This document shows positions 34,439 through 46,013 of a DNA stretch of 64,000 bases, in pieces. Position 1 is the first letter of the stretch, and every line of letters starts with the position of its first letter. The DNA is from Cinnamomum chago (taxonomy: Eukaryota; Streptophyta; Magnoliopsida; Laurales; Lauraceae). The stretch is from assembly GCA_038049695.1 (NCBI GenBank), contig CP142451.1, forward strand, positions 127,538,501 through 127,602,500. The letters run 5' to 3'. Both the position numbers and the translations under genes were made by a program. The notes beneath the pieces are model-generated. The model was not told the origin of the DNA. It ran no database searches and saw only the letters and a program-made list of their open reading frames with translations.

Positions 34439-36639
34439 TGTTAGGGATTTTGTAGGTTACAATTTGATGGATGCATTTTCATTCTAGCATCATTTGATTT
34501 ACACACATATGCATTGATTTATAAAAACTTGAAATCTTGTTTTAAACATGCATTGTTTTTAAGAGTTGTAAAAGTTTTGATTTATGCATGATTTATTTTT
34601 AAATCTTGGAAGCATTTGTTTTAGAAAAGAGTTTTATCAAATCAAGCTAGCCATTAGTTTTATTGTTTCGAATCTTTTTGGCTTTTTATGTTCCATATTT
34701 GAAAACCCTTAGAATGATTTAAAGCTTGATTATATGGCCCAAAAAGTTCCACAAAGAAAATCCTTGAAATTTGCAAAGTTGGAATTTTTGGTCCCGGCAG
34801 TGTCGCCGATCGACCGGCCCAGAGGTCCCGGTCGACCGGGAACACTGCAGGCAGAAAATGCCCTGAAGCTCCAACGGTCAGAAATTTGACCGTTGTGCTT
34901 TCCCGGTCGACCGAGACCTGTTTGCAGGTCGACCGAGGACTAGCCGTTGGGCATTTTTTCCTATATATATGAGTTATTTCCTTTGCCAAAAGTTGGAAAT
35001 TTTAAGGCCCTCCTTGAGGGGTTTTGAGGAAAATAGAAGGGAAAAGAACTAAGGGATGAAGGGGAGCTTTAGGAAAGCTAAAGTTTGGATTAATGAAGTT
35101 AAATCTCCAAGTAGGCTCTACTTTCCTTAATCATATATTTTCATGCTTTGTTTTATTTTTGGTAAATCATTTGTAGCATGATAAACTATGTTGTGTTGTA
35201 TCCTTAACATGTTTTATGTTTTGAATTGATTTATTGTTTTGGATACATCACCATTGATTCAATCCAAGTAGTACTTTATCTTTGGTAAATCTAAGTAGAT
35301 CATGTTAATGAAAGAACCTTTGAAATTATATGTAACATGATTCCTATACTTGATTGAATCTATGGTTGTTGTTTTTCAACATAAGAAAATCACTTTCAAA
35401 ACTATCTTATGTTTTGGATTCAACTTCTTTACAAATCATATGTTTTCATGTTTTGCTTTATCTTTGATAAATCTTTAGTAGCATGTTAACCTATGATGTG
35501 TTGTATACTTAGCATGTTTTATATTTTGAATTGATCTATTGTTTTGGATGCATCACCATTTGATTCAATCCAAGTAGTACTTTATTTGGTAAATCTAAGT
35601 AGATCATGTTAATGAAATAATCTTTGAAATTATATGTAACATGATTCATATACTTGGTTGAATCTTTGGGTGTTGTTTTTTATCATAAGAAAATCTCTTT
35701 CAAAATATATCTTATGTTGTGGAGTCAACATCTTTACAAATCATATGGACTTTTGTTTTAAAGTTTCACAACTTGCATTACTTTGATAGGTATATCTTTA
35801 TCAAGTTGTTTTTATAAGTTCATATGATTTGTCCCCTTATTTCAATCAAATCTATTTTTATGTTTTGAGCTACATGTTGATTTGATTGACATCCCTATGA
35901 ATCACATGTTTAGAGCTAATTAATTTCATACAACTTGTAAATCTTTGATCTCATTAACAAGTTGTTACTTTTAACATGTGATTAGCATTTCCTCAATCAT
36001 AAATGTTTTTGAGCTAAAACTTTCAAAAGCCTTAGGCATACATTTATGAGCTTTCATTTTCAAAATGATTGAGGACATCACACACACACACATCATGAGC
36101 ATACATCTTTGCATTCATTTAGTGTGTGTGTGAGTTAGTTTTTCACTTCCATATCCGCCTATTTAAGAGACAATGTAATAAGCTTAATTGAATCTCCATC
36201 AAATGTATGTTAGACACTAATTTAGTGAGATAACCAACCTATGGTTGAAGAGGTTATTGCTTAGCCTATAAAAGCATAGTGTATAGGTTGATGTTGAGCC
36301 TTGAAAAACATCATTGTAAAGGTTATTGCTTAGCCTTGAAAAGCATATCGTAAAGGTTATTGCTTAGCCTATTGAAAAGCATAAATAGTGGAAATCCGGT
36401 TGGGTGTTGGATCACAAGCCGGTAGTGGATGTAGGCATTGAGGCCGAACCACTATAAATCCTTGTGTGATGGTGCTTGCTTTGTGGTGATTGTTGTTACT
36501 AAGCTTCCGCATTTTATTTGTAATCACCACTTGTGACTAGTTTCTTTTAAAGAAGTTAAAATTGATTAAAATTGGTCATAATTGAAGCTCACCCTATTCA
36601 ACCCCCCCCCCTCTAGGGTTCGGATCCCAAGGACTTTCA
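34439..36639. mobile_element. Solo LTR-like insertion, 2201 bp (probably Ty1/copia)
   Basis: Starts TGTTAGGG and ends GGACTTTCA (TG...CA), flanked by a perfect 5-bp duplication AATAT (34434-34438 and 36640-36644). The intact pre-insertion site is at 5899-5903 in copy A. There is no coding region, primer site or second LTR, so a solo LTR left by recombination is the simplest reading. A TATA run (34962-34970), late repeats of GGTTATTGCTTAGCC (36252, 36319 and 36354) and a pyrimidine run near the end fit LTR anatomy. The copia assignment rests on general resemblance only. Intragenic landmarks include a 14-nt palindrome CCCGGTCGACCGGG (34827-34840). Confidence 0.85.
35140..35747. repeat. 305-bp tandem duplication inside the solo LTR
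   Basis: Unit 1 (35140-35443) and unit 2 (35445-35747) share blocks such as CATGTTAATGAAA, TTCAATCCAAGTAGTACTTT and TACAAATCATATG. They differ at roughly one base in ten, so this duplication is older than the insertion or belongs to the family. Confidence 0.9.
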
Positions 36640-37028
36640 AATATATGTATTTATTTAGTTTTATTGGAAATATGACTTGAATCCACAACTTCAAAATTAT
36701 GTTACGGCTTCTATGGTGGTGTTAGCATTTATATGGATGCATGAAGCAAGCGTGAGAATTAGGAAGGCAAAAGGTAGGTGATTTTCAAGAAAATGAGTTT
36801 TTCCGCAACCATGAGCAAAACACATCAGCCTCATTTGACGTGTCGTGATCAATGACTACTGTTATTATCAAATGGTTGATTTTTATTTAATCTAGGTATT
36901 CATTTATCTATTTAGTTTCATTACTTGAACCCATAATCTCAAGGTTTGGCTCTTGTAGTTTAATTAGTCTTTTATGTAAGAAAAATGAATCTTTTCCGCT
37001 ATTATGACCCAAGCACATCAATCACAGT

Positions 37029-37568
37029 TAGTGGTGAGCGTCTGTCTAACCAACCGAAGTTTCGAACCGAACCGAACCGAAATTTTTTATTTTGTTTGGT
37101 TATACGGTTAAATTGGTTAGGTTCGGTTAAGATTTACAGCAAATTTGGATAATATAGTTCGGTTCGGTTTTGGATTTTTTTTCACCAAATTAACTGAATT
37201 AATCGGATTTATTAATATACATATAAAATTTTGTATTTTAGATATATAAAATATATAAACTCTTAAGGCTGATAAACTGTTGAATACTTGGTTTTAATAT
37301 CTTTTTTATTTTGGATATTTAGAATTTGTTAGTTATCTATACTTTGGGTTTTTTTTATTATAGAAATATTTCCAACAAATTTAGGCCCCATAACAAAGCC
37401 CAACATATGGCCTTTCGACCTAATTGACCGAAATTTAACCGAAATATTTTCGGTTCGGTCGAAGTCGATTACAATTCATAATTTGGTCGGTTCGGTTAAG
37501 AATTTATTCGACCGAAATATTTCGGTTCGGTCAAAATTTCGACCAAACCAACCGAATACTCACCCCTA
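37029..37568. mobile_element. hAT MITE, 540 bp, CGGTT-rich
   Basis: Ends TAGTGGTGAGCG and ATACTCACCCCTA form an imperfect terminal inverted repeat (TAGKGGTGAG). A perfect 8-bp duplication ATCACAGT flanks it (37021-37028 and 37569-37576); copy A has one ATCACAGT, at 6271-6278. Many GGTTCGGTT motifs in both orientations are typical of this widespread plant family. No transposase. Confidence 0.92.
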
Positions 37569-37939
37569 ATCACAGTCATTGTGTGGGCTGCATATGGCCG
37601 AACCCTTATTCCATCTAGGACTGGCTAAACAGGGTTTTTTTACCCATCAAAGTTAGAACACCCAACTCTGCTCTTTTTTTTTTTTTTTTGGATTTTGGAT
37701 TGTTAGATAGTAATTGTAGAGTTGTTTCACACTCCATCTTAACAATGATAAGTGCGCGAGAAATAAGAAGTCACGGGCATAGATTTTAATACTCTCAAGA
37801 ATCCTATAGTCCTTTTCTTGTCTCATAGATTAGGTTCATCTTGTTCTTGTTAACCCGCTCATGATTCAGTTGTAAGGTATCTTCTTTTTCGTGGGCACTT
37901 TGCTTTATTGGTTTTGAATTTGTATAGTGTGTGTGATAG

Positions 37940-38815
37940 CAGGGCCGGCCCAAGCCAATGTAAGGACTAAGGCAAAAATCCTAAATGAGGCTTTTTTCTA
38001 TTTTTTAATATTATTATAAATATTTTATTTAAAATCTATATTTCACTGATCTCTTTTTGTTTTACAATTTCATTATCTTCTTACTCATTTAGATCAATTA
38101 CTTGTTCTTTTATTGCTATATTTTATTTATTGCTTGTAACAAATTTATCAAGAGCTCATTTTTTAGATTGAATTAAATCATTCATTCTCCTCTTCTTCTT
38201 CTTCTTCTTCTTCTTTTTTTTTTTAAGTTTTGAGTATCAGGATTTGTATTTTCTAGCTGACTTATTTATTATTTATAAATTATAATTAATAATATTTTCA
38301 AATAAAATAAACACTAACTATAATAAACACACATATTGGAATCTAAAAAATCATAAAAGTATAAAACAATAGAACCTGAGATCAATGTTATTCCCAAAAG
38401 AACCAAAAGAAAATGTTGGAATAAAAAGTTGCAGAAATACAGTTGAGATGGCTTTTTGTCCGGAAGAGAGAAAATGAGCAATGGCGAATTGGATGGGTAA
38501 TGCCCATGCTAGAGTAAAAATACTTAAAAACGAGATGTAAAGCCCTCAAATCCTGTGCTCAATTAACTCAATCTCGTATCCAACGTTCAACAGCTCTCTC
38601 ACTTTTAATGATACATGAATAGGTGGCAACTTGAGATGGGTATGTTGTTTTTTTGGAAAGAATAAATATACTTTTGTTGATATTTTTATAGGAGTCGAGG
38701 CCTTGGAAATTGAGTTTTTAGGAGACTGATTTTGAGACTGAAATTTTTGGGGGGCCTGAGATTTTTGGAGGCCTTAGGTAATTGTCCTGTTGGTCTAAGG
38801 GTTGAACCGGCTCTG
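37940..38815. mobile_element. Non-autonomous hAT element, CAGRGCCGG termini (copy B)
   Basis: The 876-bp duplicate of the element at 6654. Termini are CAGGGCCGGCCCAA and TTGAACCGGCTCTG, giving an imperfect 14-bp terminal inverted repeat. Flanks are TGTGATAG and TGTGAGAG (7 of 8 identical). No transposase is encoded. Confidence 0.85.
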
Positions 38816-39189
38816 TGTGAGAGTCCAAGGGGTTGCAACGTCCTAATCACCGTTGTCCCCTTAGATTTGGAAATAAAAGGACAGAACAAGGTATGTGTTA
38901 TCATTGTCATCCATGATACATAGATAATGATATGCACAAACCCTCTCTCCTCATGAGAGCGATGAACACACATGTTGTTTAGTATTTTTTATGTAGATGA
39001 ATATACATTACACACCCTATTAGCTTTATAATACATGGTAATTTCATGATTTCATTTAAAGGCATATTTGTTTCATGTATTTGAATTCCCGTGAATTCTA
39101 AGATTTGTATTTCTAAATGCTTAAAAATAAAAAACCAAAGGTGAATCTCCAAACATCACCATCAAAAAGCCTCTTTTAAGATCAATTAT

Positions 39190-39675
39190 TTTGAAGTGGT
39201 TAAAAATGAAGAATCAAAGTTGAATCTCTAAAAATGACCATCAAATAGCGTCTCTTTTAATAGAAATTGAATCAAGGAAAATGAAATCATACGTAAGTCA
39301 AGATATCCCATCAGTCTCGAGATGCTTATATCTTTCTCCCTCAATGCTTTATTAATCCTCAATTGGAGCCTATCTAACTTGAATTTTTATGCATTTCATT
39401 TTATGTAAATAAATGAGCCTAACAACAAAGGGATTGAATGAACTCCAACAAAGGATTATTAAAGAAGTGAAGAGAGAATGACACAATGTTGAGATATAGC
39501 GTTCAACCTTTCTAGGATTTGAATTATAAGGGTGACTCATAGTCTCTCCTCTAGGTCACTAAAAAAAAGAATTATTAGGGTGATTGTTGGCTATTCATTT
39601 TCCTCCCCCCTTGATTTACTTTCCATTAATATGAGATTATTTGATATGTAAATTGAGACATGGGTTCCTTTCAAT
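39190..39675. other. Intergenic DNA right of the duplication
   Basis: AT-rich; no gene, repeat or RNA supported. Confidence 0.5.
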
Positions 39676-39685
39676 GGCATGAGCT

Positions 39686-39845
39686 TGAGAGAATGAGTAG
39701 TTGTCTAATTGGTTGGCCACTGCACTTCTCACCTGACTACCTCGAACTCAATCCCTATATTTCTCTTCCTGCGGCAGCAAGTTTCTTTCCTTATAGCTGG
39801 GTCCCATGTGTCCCGGCCCGACCCCTTGGCTGGGTAAAAAAAAAA
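39686..39845 (+). mobile_element. tRNA-derived SINE with A tail
   Basis: The head has a box A-like TTGTCTAATTGGTTGGC (about 39701) and a box B-like CTCGAACTCAATCCC (about 39740), spaced as in a tRNA-type pol III promoter. It ends in a run of A (39837-39845). The flanking repeat GGCATGAGCT/GGCATGAACT (39676-39685 and 39846-39855, 9 of 10 identical) is the expected target duplication. Confidence 0.75.
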
Positions 39846-39855
39846 GGCATGAACT

Positions 39856-41228
39856 CATGACCTGTTTCAATAAAAAAAATGTTATTATGATTATACTTCT
39901 ACTTAATAATAAAATTCTTAAAAATAAGTCAATCAAACAGTTTCTAATATAAAAAATATAAAATAAAATTCCAACGGTGTGATTTATGGTCGAATACAAT
40001 TACTACTCAAAACACTGGTACAGATTATAATACACATTGGTGACATTCTGGTATTTGGTTCCTTGGTATGAACTCATGGACACCTATGGTCCCTGATGCA
40101 AACCTGACTAAATGATGGGTCAAAATCATAGACCCATACCTGATTTTTCTGAGTGGTCCTTGGTTGGTATTAGGAAACCATTTTCATCTCTCTTATAGTC
40201 AAGGAAGACAGGTTTGATGATGTGATCACCAAAGGTAAGGGTGCTAGAGGAGGAGAGAAAGTGAACCAGCTGGGTTGGGTGGGGCCATTTGTTTTCAGAC
40301 CCTTTGATTGTAAGTGTCTGTATTTTGTATTGAAAGTGAAAGGGAAAGGAGAAGGAGAAGGAGGAGGGGCGTGGTTCATTCAGATTGGCAGGGAGAAAAG
40401 AAAAGCTGAGATGGAACATAGGGAGGGATTAAGGGGAGGATGGTGAGGTGTGATTTTATAATCATAGACCAGGTTTTCAAGGGTCTACCTCTTCTGAAGA
40501 TCTGGCTTGGAAACCACGCTTGGATGCATGTGCTATTGCTTATCATGTTTGCTGACCATCACATAGATTCTTCAAGGAAGAGCAATCTACCCTTTTTCCT
40601 ACATGTGCCACACATCCCTTATTGTAGATAAGAAAAATAATCATATATATATATATATATTCTTCCCAGTGATGATGGATCAGGAAATTTGGCTTTTGGT
40701 CATCTACTAAGTCCAAAAAGAATATTTTGGGAGAGGACGAGGACCAATGTTAAAAAAAGAATAAATTACTAACAAGAGTTGGGGGTGAAAGGGTGAAATT
40801 TATGAGTGGAACCCCTCCATTTACACCGTTAACCAAAGTCTTGTCTCATTTATTGGCTGTGCTCAAATATCCCATTCATTCAGTGATAACATCACTATTG
40901 GATTGAAATAGTTCAGATGACATGATTAGGTCGTTGCTGCTGCCACCTAAACCGCTTTCATTTCAATACAATCAATGAGATAGTAATCCAATCAAAGATG
41001 TGTATAACAATTTCTTTTCTTTTTTTTTCTACATTGAGTTTCAGGATTCGAGAACTCACACCTTCTACTCACACACTTACGTATCTAGCCAGCTCTGAGC
41101 TATAGATGAGGGAAAAAGGTGTATAATATTTTCACATCTTTTCAAAGATGTAATTTTCATATAAAAAATGATCTTATTTTACACAACATTTTCATATCTT
41201 ATTTATGCACAAATGATTCCAAACAAAT
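39856..41228. other. Intergenic DNA with AT microsatellite
   Basis: An (AT)n run lies at about 40644-40661. Short frames (for example 40126-40446, both strands) match nothing recognised and have no supporting splice or codon evidence. Confidence 0.5.
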
Positions 41229-41236
41229 GTAATATT

Positions 41237-41759
41237 TAGGGTTGCAAACGGATATCCGATTATCCGATTACCTGGAAGTTCCGACCCGTAAAAAATTGGA
41301 TCTTAAACCTATTTCGGGTTGCGATTCATAAACGGGTTCGGGTCCGAAACCTAATTTATGTTCCAATTGATAAACGGGTCTGGTTCTGGGTCCATATAGG
41401 TTCCGATCCGTGGACTCGGGACCCGACACATGAGTCTTTGATATTGCAATTTGTACTTTAAAATCAACTCTTATTTGACATTCTTATGTATAATACTAGA
41501 TGTTATACACTTGATGTACTGTTTTAAGTTGAATGGTAACTTTATTTTAAGAAAATATGAAAAATAAAGATAAAATATAATTGATTTTGTAACTAGATTC
41601 GAGTCATCTAGGTAGATCCAGATTTTCTTATCGAAATCAGGTCCAGAACCAACAAAATAGGTTCCGATTTAAAACAGGATCCGGAACTGGAACCGTTATT
41701 TAAAAACAGGTTTGGGTCCACTATGGTTCCGATCCGGAATCGTCCCGTATGTAACTCTA
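41237..41759. mobile_element. hAT MITE, 523 bp
   Basis: Left end TAGGGTTGCAAACGG and right end CCCGTATGTAACTCTA form an imperfect terminal inverted repeat. Flanks GTAATATT (41229-41236) and GTAACATT (41760-41767) match at 7 of 8 bases. The interior alternates GGTTCCGATCCG-type motifs on both strands. No coding capacity. Confidence 0.85.
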
Positions 41760-41769
41760 GTAACATTGT

Positions 41770-43500
41770 ACATGCACATCATTTACGTAGGTAAATGGAT
41801 GCAAATAAATGACCCTTTAAATCTTATCTAAATGACCAATTGATGATTGATCTAATTCTTTCCCTTCACATGTACCATTATTGCCATGAATTAGGACTGG
41901 TACCAACTTGATAATGATCTAATTATTTTGATCAATGATCAACTTAAAAACTACATAAAAGCCATAAACTTAAATCTTAGGATTATTTAATCATAGTGAC
42001 ATCAGGTTCATTGTTAGTCCTTGTCAAGATATATTTATCTACTTGTCAGTGTGCAGCCAGCTTTCTTTTTTGTAAGATCTTAATTTTAAATGTATCTGTC
42101 CTGTGTTGAGGACTAGGATGACTCAATTTTTGAATTAGTGGACCTTTTTGAGTGAATGAAAGCCCTTTTGTTTTAAATCATTCTCAAATCTGGTAGTTGG
42201 AGATTTTGAAACTCCATGGCGGTCTCCAAGCATTAGAAACAGATTATTACTTTTCGATGCACTATAACATGTACTCGTCAGCTCTTATCCTGTCCGTTGC
42301 TTTCCACTCTGCTCATCAAATTGATGTTGTGACACAGACATGGGCCACCCCACATGGACGTTTATCACCATTTGATCTTCACGGTGGTGTCCACTTATTA
42401 AAAGTTTGAGAAGCTTAAAATGAACGCCCCCCCTCGGAGATGTCTCAGCCTTTATTTTAATGTGGATTGACTCCAAAGTAAGGTTGATGGTTTGATTATT
42501 CATCTTACAGTGGAGGAATGAGTCTTTTTAGAGTAAAATTTGAAAAATCCCACATAGCAAGAGCATTTATTTTAGTAGGTTTTCAATAGGTGTATCCTAA
42601 TGTGAATTTCTCCAACTTATAATTTCTCTAAATATGCACTTGTCCAGCTGTGTTTTCCTCGGAGTGTCCACTTTTCCTCCGTGTTGTTGTGTTTGGTGTA
42701 ACAAGTATTTTTTATATCCTTAAAAAAATGTTATTTTTCTACACAAGCAAGGTACCCACCCCATATTAATGGGAGAGATGGGAAGCTTTTTTTTTTTTTG
42801 CGGCAACTATACAAACATGTTCTAAGCACAAGGGCCGAGGCTCATGGAATTGGACTCTTTTGCATGCCTAATTCTCGAAAAATCCCAATTTGGGTGGGAA
42901 TGAATAATGTTTTTCTTTTCTTTTCTTGTGTTGATGATACTTAGAGGCCAGAAATTGGGCCACTTGGATCAAGCTGTGTTGTTAAAAAGAAATTCTTCTC
43001 TCATGACACATGCCATTTAGGTGGGTCCGCAGGAGTAGAGAATATATACCTGGTGCTTTCCTCTGATGAGTTGCACGTGTAAAACGAATTTGGAGTTTCA
43101 GCCTTTTCTTTATCCCCCCACCCCCCGGTAACTTTACAATGATGGGTGTGTCCCACTTGGGGGAACGGCCTCAGCAAACTCCAAATACTTTCAAAATATT
43201 TTCTTTTTCCAAAAAGAAGAATGGTGCTACCCCCCCCCCCCCCCCCCCCCCCCCTTTTTTTTTTTTCCTTTGGTGGAAGGGCTTATTTCACTAGATGAAG
43301 ATGTTGCACATATTTTAGTTTTAGATAATGGAATACTTCATAAAAATTACTATTTTTTTTAGCTTGTGTTCAAAAAAACACATGAAGCCTTAAATATTAA
43401 AAAAAAAACTATAAAAGTTTTCCATAGATTCTTCAATCAAGCCTTTTCCATCAAAATAAAATGAGAAATGACAAAAAATACCTTTACGTTGTTTTTTAAA
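41770..43500. other. Intergenic DNA with a poly-C/poly-T tract
   Basis: No gene supported. A run of about 25 C followed by about 12 T lies at 43231-43266. The length of such runs is often unreliable in assemblies. Confidence 0.5.
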
Positions 43501-43504
43501 ATTT

Positions 43505-43737
43505 CTCTCTTTATTTTTTTTTTTGCTAGTGGAGGATTCTCAATCATTCGGCCGGACTAATCCCTCCGGGCCAAGAGAGAAGCTGGGTAAAACCCCTGTG
43601 GCCCCCAGGTGGTAGCACTAGTGGATTCAACATTCAGTACTGAAGAGAGGGAAACCGATGATCAATACCAGAACCTCTAGCTTCAGAAGAGATAGGAACG
43701 GTGGCACTGACCACTCGGCCAACCCCTTGGGGTATTT
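43505..43737 (-). mobile_element. tRNA-derived SINE, minus strand, A tail
   Basis: Read from 43737 leftward, the head GGGGTTGGCCGAGTGGTCAG matches a tRNA-Leu/Ser-like box A (TGGCCGAGTGG), with a degenerate box B GGTTCTGGTATTGATC about 45 bases later. The body ends in an A run (plus-strand T run at about 43515-43525). No clear target duplication was found. Confidence 0.6.
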
Positions 43738-44171
43738 TACATTTTCTATTTAATAAATCATTTAAGAGAAATGATCAAGTCCAACGCAAGCAATCTAACA
43801 GGGCCCACTTCAACAACCTTTATGCATAGATGGTTAAAACAAGAGAAATCTAAATGACTAAAAATCTAAGTTTATTACATCGTTATGAACCAGTTTTTGA
43901 GAGGAAAACTATTAAGAAAATGATAAAAAACTATCATAAGGGAAGGGCAATTCTTTAATTTCTATTTTTTTTCTATGGAGACGACTTAATTGAAAGAGTT
44001 GTGGAAACTTTTATACTTTTTTAAAATATTTAAATCTTTGTGTACTTTTTTGAAAATGATCCAAAAGTTTTAAACTATTTTAAAAGAACCCTTTATATAA
44101 ACAACTTGCTACAATATATTAGCATCATCCTTGGATCTACAGTGAATCCAAACCCACACACTAGCTTGCTT

Positions 44172-44335
44172 AAAAAAAAAAAAAAAAATTCCGTTATCGG
44201 AGGATTCCTAACCCTTAGGGTTTGACTAATCCCTCTGAATAAACTCTCTTGTAGTTCCAGAGTGGTGGTGCAATTTCGAACCTATAACCTTCGGATGCAA
44301 ACTGTGGTTCTAGGCCAACTGAGCTATCGTTTGGG
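44172..44335 (-). mobile_element. tRNA-derived SINE, minus strand
   Basis: Read leftward from about 44335: GATAGCTCAGTTGGCC is a good tRNA box A, and GGTTCGAAATTGC, about 45 bases on, is a box B. The left limit is the homopolymer run at 44172-44188, which on this strand is T, as in T-tailed plant SINEs. Confidence 0.6.
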
Positions 44336-44339
44336 GTTT

Positions 44340-45000
44340 AGCTTGTTTGAATTAGTTGTCCCTAGTCACCCAATTCAAACTTATTTCTCATAATAATAAT
44401 TGGACTAAAACTTGATATTACTAATTTTGCATTTGACTTGTAATGGTTGAAATCTTGTCTTAAGCTTTGATTATGACCTTCTTTATCCATACACAGATGT
44501 ACATTGTACACTCGAGTCCAGAATATATGACAACTAATTTAAGAGATCAATAGGTAATATCAAACATCTAGGTGTGCCAAAGTCAGGCCAGATGGGCTCA
44601 GCTCAAGCTTGGCTTGCTATCTCATGACTTGGCTCAAGCATAGTTTGCCAAGAGGCTCGATCAAACTCTATCTGGATGCCCAGGGGCTGTCAAGTTGATA
44701 AGTGGAATTTCAAGATCGCAGCCTTTTAAAATGTTAAATCTGCCTTTATAACTCTTGAAATTCTAACTTCTTAGATGCTGTATTGTAGTATTTGAGAATC
44801 TGATGGAGGATAACATTAAGATAATGAGCAAGGCTTTCCTAAGGTCATTTGGGGCTGATTTTTTGTAGAGAGGAAGATCCAAGGGAGTCATTGAAATCCC
44901 CCCCACCCCCATTCCCATGTGGGTCCCCAGGTGGGTCCCACCACACACTTGAGCTTACTTTATCCTAAGCTTGAGCTTAGGAGAGCTGACCCATAAGATT

Positions 45001-45053
<53 letters not shown>

Positions 45054-45880
45054 CACACTCCCAATGGAGATTTTTTTTGGAATTCTTTCATACAAACATA
45101 TCCTTAAAAAGAATCTAATTATGTTGATTTTAGACTATTGCATAGCACTTCCCTTCTCTTGTCACTATTAGGTTAGATAAAAAAAAAGTTATATCTAATG
45201 GTGCTCTTCAAGTGGCACAAACTATGGGACCCTTTTTTTCAATATTCCACAAGATTTGAGTCAAGCTTGACACGAGTCCAAACCAATATGGTCTAAGCCC
45301 ATTTGCATCAATCCTCCATACACAAACAATGCACACCTAAGGTTGTAAACGGGTCGGTTTTGGTCTGGGCCCAGAGTGGACCTGGAACCGGAATTGTTAA
45401 GGAAAAGTTTGAAACGGATCCCTATCCGGAATCGTTTCGCAATCGGTTTTCTATTCCGGAACCGAACCGAATGGTTTTGGATCCGGGCCAGGTCTAGGTA
45501 GAAAATCATATTTTAAAAATATGTATATATGGTTTTTAAGTGAGATTTTTAAAAATTGAGGTAATATATCGAGTCTCAGCCCATGGATTCGAACCAAGGT
45601 GGAACCGGACTCTAACCATTTACTTATTAGGGCCTAAATTGGGACCTGATCCGGATTTTAATGTGCCGGAGCCATTTACCTCAGTGAAGCTTACGAAAGT
45701 AAAGGCTAAATACACAGCTAAAAATAGAAAGAAAATCAGCTCTCACCGCCAAAGCTTTTATTTTCATTCCAATCCACAGTCTCTCTCTCTCTCAACGAAT
45801 CTCGTTTTCCATTCTAGAAACGAAGAAATCGTAACGACTCAACTGCGAGAAAGGCTGCAGAAAGAAAAGGGAAAGAAAAC
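44340..45880. other. Intergenic DNA with AT microsatellite, 5' of MAP70
   Basis: A long (AT)n tract lies at about 45003-45049. GGTTCCGG-type DNA at about 45340-45680 resembles an hAT MITE, but I could not find matching ends or a target duplication. Confidence 0.5.
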
Positions 45881-45881
45881 C

Positions 45882-45905
45882 CTAATACCTAATCCCTAAC
45901 CCTAG
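45882..45905 (+). promoter_or_regulatory. Telobox-like AAACCCTAA cluster in the MAP70 leader
   Basis: AAACCCTAAT followed by CCCTAACCCTAG, about 110-130 bp upstream of the MAP70 ATG, next to a CT-rich stretch. Such interstitial telomere motifs are common near transcription starts of plant growth-related genes. A role here is inference. Confidence 0.45.
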
Positions 45906-46013
45906 AAAAGAGGGAGAAATAGATCGATCTACTCACAACCCTAATCTCGCCAACAGTTCACTGCTGAAAGTTAGGGTTTTTTCTCTTTCGGATGTGAGAA
46001 GATCAGATCCGCC

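Larger units (their letters stand above)
28505..39186. repeat. Segmental duplication, copy B (direct orientation)
   Basis: This is the second copy of the block at 1-7895. It is about 2.8 kb longer, and nearly all of the difference is two insertions with clean target duplications: 34439-36639 (2201 bp) and 37029-37568 (540 bp). The remainder is base substitutions and small indels, spread about evenly over genes and spacers. The left match begins wherever the window allows (position 1 of copy A), so the true unit is larger than what is seen here; 28405-28504 is probably part of it. Confidence 0.95.

Noticed and set aside
36601-36612. C-run as a possible second CRISPR-like or satellite signal
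   Set aside because: It is a simple pyrimidine stretch near the LTR end. There are no spaced repeats anywhere in the window that would suggest an array.
40126-40446. Open frames on both strands (97, 69 and 74 codons)
   Set aside because: Low-complexity purine-rich DNA keeps frames open by composition; no recognisable protein.
45340-45680. Candidate hAT MITE upstream of MAP70
   Set aside because: Only weak inverted ends and no target duplication could be found; kept as a note only.
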